A stretch of 64,000 nucleotides of DNA, taken from positions 5,901,556 through 5,965,555 of the forward strand of contig NC_135187.1 in the NCBI RefSeq assembly GCF_041146795.1, in the 5' to 3' direction. The notes beneath the pieces are model-generated. The model did not search any database and had not been told where the DNA came from. It worked only from the letters and a program-made list of their open reading frames with translations. Shown one piece after another: positions 57,163-64,000 of this stretch (positions are counted from its first letter, which is position 1; the number at the start of each line of letters is the position of its first letter). The position numbers and the translations under genes are program-made. Source of the DNA: Maylandia zebra. Lineage: Eukaryota > Chordata > Actinopteri > Cichliformes > Cichlidae.

Positions 57163-57285
57163 GGAAATGGATTTTGAAATGCAGTTTATTAAAGTGCAAA
57201 TGGAAAAAGGATTTTGAAATGCAGTTTATTAAAGTGCAAATGGAAAAAGGAGTTTGAAATGCAGTTTATTAAATTTTAATTCAAA
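57163..57285 (+). repeat. Tandem repeat, 40-base unit, three copies
   Basis: The unit begins GGATTTTGAAATGCAGTTTA and repeats with an exact 40-base period; the third copy is diverged at its end. Confidence 0.9.
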
Positions 57286-57921
57286 AATGAATTTACAAAT
57301 GCAGAATTTATTCTACAATTCATTATTTAAGCACAGAAATCTTTATTTCGATGCGCGTGGCTCTTGTGGTCCTCCATGTGTTGGTGGTACTAACATTACC
57401 ACCAACATAACTAAGAACAGAGGTGACAAGGAGAATCATCCAATACCAAAAGATAACCACAAATACAAAACTAAAGGACAGACTTAACAATATACGAATG
57501 CACATAGTAATAATATTGTAATAATAATAATTATATGTTGTAATAATGAACAACACAGAAGAAACAACATTGGTTAACTAAGTTTAAAAAGTCAAAAGGA
57601 ATAAAAATCAAATAGAAAACAAGGGGAAAAAAAACTGTCAAAATCCTGGGTCCAAGGTCAAAGTCTGTGACATCTTTGCTTTTAATGTGTTTAACCGCAA
57701 GTGTGTATAGCTTCCCATATGGCGCTGTGTGGGCTGTGTTTCAAATCTCAGTTCAATGCCTCAGAAAATTCCTTCATGTTAACACGAGCTATAAGATCCA
57801 AAATACATAGTTATTCCACTGGTCCTAGTCTGGATTTATATATCATAAGACTATTGTACAATATCAATACAACCTTTTTAAAACCACAGACCAAAGTAAA
57901 ATGGTAAAACAGTTTACTTAC

Positions 57922-57939
57922 GAGGTGCAATTTCTTTTT
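57922..57939 (-). CDS. Locus C tail micro-exon
   Basis: Acceptor TTTCATTTCAG and donor C|GTAAGT bound 18 bases (KEIAP), in phase with exon 5. The region 57286-57921 shows no clear further exon. Confidence 0.55.
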
Positions 57940-60900
57940 CTGAAATGAAATAAAAAGAAAACATAATTTCAGATTGTTTAGTTTTATTAAAGCATCAGCT
58001 CAGTCTATTTGAATCTCTCACCTTCCTTCTTTTTGTAAACAACAAATCCAACAGCAGCAACGGCGATGAGAACAGGAACAACAACAATGATGGAGATTAA
58101 TTCTGCTCAGAAAAAGAAGATGAAATACACAGATGAACCCATTACTGTGATATTCATTCATCTATAAATCTTTAAATTACATATTGATAACAGGGGGGGG
58201 GGGGGAGTATTATCTCTCTATGAGGCTGTACTGATGTGAAATCATTATGATGATTATGGGTCTGATTTGTAGGGGGGGGGGGGGATGGAAATTTTTTGCC
58301 CCAACAGAAAAGCAATTTAGGAACCAGAGTGGTCCTGAAATATTGTAGGATATTATTTATCACTGCTGTCAATTTGTTGTGTGTTTGCCCGCGGGGCAGT
58401 GGGATGCATCTAGTGTTTGCTTCTCTGGCTGGCTAGGCCAAAAAGCAAAAAAGAAGGCCATGTGGGGAAGTCCCTCCTGCCAGCCTCTCCTCTGTTAAGA
58501 CTCCTACTTTTCCTCTTCATGGTACACCACAGAAATTGGGCATCTTGCGGCATGGCAGAGGTGGAGGGGATCTCTGAGCAGGTTGAATCCCCAGAGGTGA
58601 AGTGTGCATGGCACATCAGTGTGTGGGCATGCCTTGGCACCCACCAATCCAACCCCCAGCTATTGGGTTAAAATTCACACCAAGACTATGCAGAAGAACA
58701 CATTACATATGCCAATGAATAGAAGGTTATAGGGGTGGAAGAGACTGCAGCTATTTATCAAGTCATCTAAGACAACCCCAAATTAAACCTGCATCCTGAG
58801 CAACCGTGGCTTGTGGCACTAGTTGCATCAGTGTAGCAATGACTGCTGATAGAGAAGAGATTGGGAGTCGCTCTGTGCAAATCTCAGCCACTTTAAAATA
58901 CTTAGCATGAAGGTAGAAAATATGAATGTAACACTTTAGAATTTAACAGGATGAATGTCAACTACAGAAGTTTAGTGTAGGAGGCATTTATGTAAGATTT
59001 GTATGTGTGCCTTTTTCACACACCAAACCACCACCTAAATTCATTCAGTAACAGCTCCCCAGTTGTGAGGCTAAACATAATAAAGATTAGACACATTGCG
59101 AAGAATTTTAAAATTCCAGGATCAGTGTCAGGGTTGCATAGTCTAAACCAGGGGTGTCAAACTCAAATACACAGTGGGCCAAAATTCAAAACTGGAACAA
59201 AGTCGCGGGCTAACGTTAATATTTATTGAAAAAAAAAAATCTTCCTCCAGATATAAGAATGAATCTTTTCTTATGGACTCAAACAGGTTTTGCTGAAAAA
59301 CTGAATATGGAACAAGCAAAGCTTAATACTAAACGATACATATATTAGCTGTATAATACCAGTAGGCCAGCTCTAATAGTAATTTGGTATGGCTTCACGG
59401 GCCAGAGTTTGACACCTATGGTCTAAACAGTGAATGTGAAATTTAAATAGCATTAACCTTATGGGCAATGAAAAAAGGCTCCTTGGGAACTGTGAGTTCA
59501 AATACAAAAAGTGGACAAAACATTCAAACACCACATATAGTAACAGCAAACAAACAAAAGAAATAAGAATTAAATGTGTTTTTCTCACCCATCCTGTTGT
59601 TTTCACTCCAGTTTGTTCTGATCACCTTTTTATGTAATTTGGTTACAGTGTTGTTCACAACACCAGAGAGATGAAACACACAATCGTATTTTTTCCAGTC
59701 TTCTGGTGTGAGTGATGAAACATTCAGATTAACAGTTATCTGGAAGGTCCCATCATTGTTGGGGAGGATCTCTGTGTGGTCCACACCTTCATGGATCTCC
59801 TCTCCATCTTTCCTCCAGAACATCATGGCTCTGTGAGGATAGAAACCTGTAGCGTGGCAGCTGACTGGAGAGAAGGGAGTCTTCTGGAGGAGAGACACTG
59901 AGGGAAGAACTGAAGGTGGGAAAGAGTTTAGAGTTACCTTCAAAATACTGTTCATACACTATGCCTTCACAGAGTGATTAGGATTAATTGTGACCGAACC
60001 AAAATTCCCTCATATCCCTCACTAATTTTGGACAACAGATCTATAATGAATCTATATGTAGCCTAACATTAATACATAGAGGATTAAACTTTAGTGCAAA
60101 TTAATTTCAGCTGGTTCAGTCCCAACTGGTGGCCTTTAAAAAGGTGTCTCATCACCAAGGTGTCACACAAGAAACATCTCACAATGGGTAAAATCAGCCT
60201 CTCAAGATCTTCGTAATCTTATCGTTGCAAAACATACTGATGGCTTCGGTTACAGAAGAATTTCCAAACTACTGAAGGTTTGAGTGAGCAATGATGGGGC
60301 AATAATCTGGACATGGAAAGAATATAATTTGACCAGGTGCTCTATGTAAGATTTCAGACAGAGGAGTGAAAAGAATGATCAGAAGAGTTTTAAAAGAAGG
60401 TCCACATTTGGAGAACTACAGAAAGACCTGGAGTCAGCAGTAATGAACAGCAAATTTCAGGCTAAAAAAAAAAGAACAAAACATTTATGGCACATTTACT
60501 GCAGTAAGAGTTAAATATAAAATCGACCTAAACATTGTACCAGTTTCGTTTCATATTATCAGAACAACAATAAAATATAAAATAGATACTACTGTATCCG
60601 TGAAACTTCACAAGGTCATGTGATTCCTGTTACCTGTTCTCTGCAGGAAGCTGCTCCCATAGCTCCAATACCTCTTCAGCCACTCTCGACAAACCTTAGT
60701 GAGGAGGCTTTCAATGTCTTTGAGTACAATTGTGTCAGTATCCCATTCCTTTTTGATAATGGCAGCTTCTGGTTTCAGTGGGATCCATGTCAGTGTCTTA
60801 AGATCCAGTTCAAGAAAGCCTTCTCCATTATACCCATACTGTACCATACCAACCACTTCATCAGTGTTTTCATTCCATTCACATCCACCTGTTCTCTGTA

Positions 60901-62871
60901 ATATGTGAACACCTGGAAAGATAAAGAAAAAACAACAACAACAACAACAAAAAACAGGGTAAGCAAGAAACTATGATAATATTCTACATTGTATGAGAAA
61001 TTTCTATTATCTGAATTTAGCACTGTACCCATGATTCAAGTCAGATCATCTGCTGACTTTTAATTATTAAAGTTGGTATGATAATTCAAGATTACAAAAA
61101 AGATGAGGGGGGAAACTGATTCATCCCAGGAATCATCTGACAGACATCTAGGCTATAAACCATGTTAGTTTTCAAGTTTCTTATTAATTAGGAGTATGGG
61201 ATTGAGAATTGTGCTTTGTTTGGCCTTTATTAGGAACTTGTTTTTGTTTTGTTTTATTGGGCACAAATCACCTCAAAAGCAAAAGAACCTCTGCTCACTA
61301 CGTGGAATTATCCTGTCCAGTAAGCGCTTTCTTGAGAATAGGAAGAGTGGGTTGTTGCAAATTACCCCTATGCTGGGGGCATAACTCTAACATCTTTTAA
61401 GAATACAACTACATTATACCAATCAGACAGAGCATTATGGCCACATGTTGAATATTGTGTTGGACCCTCTTTTGCTGCCAAAACAGCCCTGAACCATCAA
61501 GGTATGTACGCCACTAGAGCCCTGATGGTGTGCTGTGGTATCTGGAACCAGATTTCATAACAGATGCTATAAGTCCTGTAAGCTGTGAGGCGGGGGTTGA
61601 ATGAATCAGACTTGTTTGTCCAGCTTATCTCACAGTGCTATCAGATTGAAGTCTGAGAAATTTGGAGGACAAGTCAACATCTAAAAATTGTTCCTGTGTT
61701 CCTCGTTTCTGAACCATTTTTTGATTTGTGTTGGGGGTCCATTATCATACTGAAAGAGGCCACAGATATTAGGGAATACTTTTTAGATGAAACGGTTTGC
61801 AACAATGCTTAGGTAGGTGGTACATGTCAAAATAACATCCACAAGGACAGCAGGATCCAAGATTTCCCAGCTCGAAATTTGCTTAATAATAATGGATTGG
61901 ATTTATATAGCGCTTTTCAAGGCACCCAAGGCCACTATTCACTCACACACTGGTAGAGGTAAGCTACAGTTGTAGCCACAGCTGCCCTGGGGCAGACTGA
62001 CAGAAGCGAGGCTGCCATATCGCGCCATCGGCCCCTCTGGCCAACACCAGTAGGGTAAAGTGTCTTGCCCAAGGACACAACGGCCAGGACGGAGAGCCGG
62101 GGGGATCGAACCGGCGACCTTCCAGTTACAGATGCGCTTCCCAAGCCCCTGAGCCACAGTCGCCCCATAATCCTTAAGGCATCACACTACTACTGTCGGC
62201 TGCGTCCTGTTGCCAGATGTTCCCTTTTTGTGTGGAGTTTGCAGATTCTTCCTGTGCTTGCATGCTTATGCCAAATTGACATAAGCATGAAGCATGCAAG
62301 CGCAAGAAGTGTTTCTCCAGGTAGTCTGACTTCTTGCCACAGTCCAGAAAGTATATGAGAATTAACTGGTGATTAACTGGTGACTCTAAAATGGCTGTTG
62401 GTGTGAATAGTGGTCTGTCTCTCTATTGGCCGTATGACACCCTTGTGGACTATTCAGGTTGTACTCTGCCTCTTACCCTAAAACGGGGTTAGAGCTGGGA
62501 TTAGCTCCTGATCATGAACTGGATAAGTGGAAGAAAATGGATTAAAATTACGATTTTACATTAATCAGTTTTACTTAAGTATATTCCTTGATTTACTGTA
62601 CCTTCTATTTGATTGAACTGCTGCTTTAAAGTAGAAATCAAGAATCTGAAGATGTCTGGCTGATCCTCAAAACACTGTTTCGTGTACAATGCCAAGTGCT
62701 GAGTGTCATTGCTGAATATTTTTTTCATCCAGTCCTGTCTTGGTTCTAATATCTTGTTTCTGCTGTCACAGTAAACAGCCTCAGTGTCATCAACCAATAC
62801 AACACCTGCAAACTCTGAGATGTTTGGGTCTCCGGAGGATCCAGTGACAGAGTGCATCAACGAGTGTTTCA
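57922..62871 (-). CDS. MHC class I locus C, partial in this window
   Basis: A class I heavy-chain gene with exons alpha1 62871-62602, alpha2 60912-60634, alpha3 59909-59607, transmembrane 58102-58022 and tail 57939-57922, all phase 1 with GT/AG ends and no stop codons. The signal-peptide exon was not found up to 64000, nor the final tail exon below 57922. Alpha1 has three extra codons compared with A and B. By my alignment position 7 is His and position 84 Gln, as in locus A. The conserved glycosylation sequon is lost (FNQIEG). These changes suggest a non-classical role or loss of function. Introns hold a hAT MITE and Tc1 relics. Confidence 0.85.
58022..58102 (-). CDS. Locus C transmembrane exon
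   Basis: Acceptor TTCTGAGCAG and donor G|GTGAGA bound 81 bases encoding LISIIVVVPVLIAVAAVGF and VVYKKKE, a hydrophobic helix followed by a basic stop-transfer. Confidence 0.8.
59149..59420. mobile_element. hAT MITE (GTGTCAAACTC family) with perfect duplication
   Basis: Ends CAGGGGTGTCAAACTC and GAGTTTGACACCTATG, flanked by gtctaaac at 59141-59148 and 59421-59428. It lies in intron 4 of locus C, in the opposite orientation to 52757-53124. Confidence 0.9.
59607..59909 (-). CDS. Locus C exon 4, alpha3 Ig-like domain
   Basis: 303 bases, same as locus B. Shows VSCHATGFYPH, MFWRKDGEE and YDCVFHLSG. Donor A|GTGAAA matches the position used in locus B; a second, stronger donor G|GTGAGA lies 21 bases downstream in the same phase. 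Confidence 0.9.
60110..60440 (+). pseudogene. Tc1-like transposase relic in locus C intron 3
   Basis: ATGGGTAAAATCAGCCTCTC near 60186 corresponds to a Tc1-type start (MGK). Degraded words follow for the HTH region (GYRRISKLL) and DRGVKRMIRRV. Only the N-terminal third is left. Confidence 0.65.
60634..60912 (-). CDS. Locus C exon 3, alpha2 domain
   Basis: 279 bases, acceptor CTTTCCAG, donor G|GTAACA. Has [34 protein letters not shown] and KVCREWLKRYW, with both alpha2 cysteines. The region usually TKxxW reads IKKEW. Confidence 0.9.
60913..61414. other. Locus C intron 2, first part
   Basis: An (AAC)n-like run lies near 60930-60955. No exon is seen. Confidence 0.5.
61415..61888 (-). pseudogene. 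Tc1-like relic
   Basis: Resembles a common fish Tc1-type repeat through words such as GCCAAAACAGCCCTGA, TGGTGTGCTGTGGTATCTGG and CAACAATGCTTAGGTAGGTG. No open frame is left. It lies in intron 2 of locus C and is interrupted by the SINE that follows. Confidence 0.45.
61889..62166 (-). repeat. tRNA-derived SINE, full length
   Basis: On the minus strand it starts GGGGCGACTGTGGCTCAGGG (box A TGGCTCAGGGG), has box B GGTTCGATCCC, then GTTGTGTCCTTGGGCAAGAC, and ends in a LINE-like tail AAGCGCTATATAAATCCAAT with an ATT-rich end. Such SINEs are transcribed by RNA polymerase III and moved by LINE enzymes. The 5' fragment at 36933-37050 is from the same family. Confidence 0.9.
62225..62545 (+). repeat. 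Common teleost interspersed repeat
   Basis: Contains TGTGTGGAGTTTGCAGATTC, TCTGTCTCTCTATTGGCCG and GGATAAGTGGAAGAAAATGG in the order expected for the family at 22428-22830, here in the other orientation. Confidence 0.65.
62602..62871 (-). CDS. Locus C exon 2, alpha1 domain
   Basis: 270 bases, acceptor TTCCACAG, donor G|GTACAG. Starts (x)KHSLMHSVTGSS and ends KQQFNQIEG. The helix segment EPRQDWMKKIF is typical of the family. Confidence 0.9.
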
Positions 62872-64000
62872 CTGTGGAACAATATTTGCAATATTAGTTA
62901 AAAAGTACTTGAAATATACAAACATCATCAGAATTATGATCAATTCAGTATGATATGTTTTATACAGCCTCCTGAAGAGAACGTTAATCTCAGGTTGGTA
63001 AACTCATGTGGCCAAACAATGGACTTTTATGGCAGTTTGTGAAATAGTCACAAGCTTTTGTCTATCAACTCGTGTCCCTTAATACAAATCAAATATTTAC
63101 CACTTAAAAACAACACACACACACGTACACATACACAACTGTTTGTATCAGGTTGTTGGAGGCTGGTGGTATAGTCGAAATGCATTGGTCAATTAATAAA
63201 GTTGTTTTTTCATTACGTTTAAGTGTTGCTGGAGTCTCCGCATCTTTTAGATCCTTGTCTTCTCCATGCACCTTGGAAGTAGGTAAAGTTGTGCCAGAAA
63301 TATTTGATGCTGTCGGCTGGCAGCATAGCCAGGACACTCACACCAGATACCCGGTTAAAGTCATAAACCTCATAAACCTCCACACATCGTATCCTGTTAA
63401 AATATGTTACTACTTAAAAATCATTCATTTAGGCATTAAAAACTTAATTAATGTTAAATATTAAAAACGACTGGGTGTGGGGGTGGGGGGATTTAGAAAA
63501 AGATTGTGTTTTCAGTAAAAATAAAGTTTAAAAGGTCTGGAGCCATTTAAACTGACCACAGAGCAAGGCAAAATGGGCCCACTGGATGTGAGTGTGTGGA
63601 TAATTTTTCCAAAATATTCAAAAAAGAAGCATTTTTAGGCACATAAATAGAGTTAATTCATTTCTGCTGTTAAATACCTAAGAAATTTCAGCTCACATAG
63701 CGTTGAAATGTGCCAAATTAGTAAAAGTGCTGTAATTTTTCACTGTTTCACTTCAGAAGCATGAATCTTTGCACAGATAATGTTTGTATGTTGATTAATG
63801 GTTTTCTGTGAACCAAAGCATATTTTGAAAGTGGTTATATACAATAAAATCCTTGGGCAGTGTTGACAACTACTCAGTAAGAAAAATCGATATTGGCTAA
63901 TGACGCCATCGTCTAATTTGCATAATTTGTCGTGCTTATTTAATTGTAACCGACGCTGTAGGAGAGAAAAATAACGTGGAAGAGACATAAAGTGAGTAAA
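62872..64000. other. No recognised exon
   Basis: Presumed intron 1 or upstream flank of locus C. A short (CA)n run lies at 63112-63130. I searched the minus strand for a leader exon with a GTAAG-type donor and found none. Confidence 0.45.

Overview
The window looks like accessory genomic DNA from a teleost fish. Three things point that way: split MHC class I exons with fish-type motifs, spliced transposon genes, and a dense mix of transposon families typical of fish (Tc1/mariner, hAT, PIF/Harbinger, L1-, L2-, CR1/Rex1- and RTE-like LINEs, tRNA-derived SINEs, Gypsy remnants and a retrovirus-like LTR element). I cannot name the species. There are no prokaryotic operons, CRISPR arrays, rRNA genes or stand-alone tRNA genes.

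The host genes are MHC class I heavy-chain genes, all on the minus strand. Locus A (exons between 9266 and 14530) has a signal-peptide exon, alpha1 and alpha2, but no alpha3, transmembrane or tail exon that I can find. Locus B (27947-33483) has six exons with matching splice phases. They would sum to 1056 bases (351 residues) if a 2487-base L1-type element had not landed inside the alpha2 exon, flanked by a 16-base target duplication. Locus C (57922-62871) has alpha1, alpha2, alpha3, transmembrane and one tail exon. Its signal-peptide exon and last exon were not found; the first may lie beyond base 64000. A fourth, strongly decayed class I copy on the plus strand survives as an alpha2 scrap near 19143 and an alpha3 scrap near 19798.

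Mobile DNA by region: 1-945 RTE-like LINE end; 3204-4812 hAT-like element containing an LTR-like block; 4890-5830 Gypsy gag-pol remnant; 6135-8917 hAT element containing a Tc1 copy (6724-8076); 10.8-14.4 kb hAT element, inverted repeat arms and a CR1/Rex1-like LINE inside intron 1 of locus A; 15.3-17.2 kb L1-type 3' end; 17.2 kb palindromic MITE; 18.7 kb solo LTR; 20-26 kb Tc1 and LINE fragments; 35.7-36.8 kb internally deleted RTE-like LINE; 37102-43785 a retrovirus-like element with two 867-base LTRs that look identical and about 4.95 kb of interior with no gag, pol or env reading frame; 44615-47606 a PIF/Harbinger transposon with an intact four-exon transposase gene and a frameshifted Myb-like partner; 49519-50994 a second Tc1 copy; 55.3-56.4 kb L2-like LINE; and many MITEs and SINEs.

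The picture is an MHC class I cluster that has expanded, decayed and been repeatedly invaded. The most notable items are the L1-broken but otherwise open class I gene, the apparently young non-coding LTR element that must have been moved by enzymes made elsewhere, and the Harbinger copy with an open transposase but a broken helper gene. Family names rest on motif recognition by eye, without database searches.
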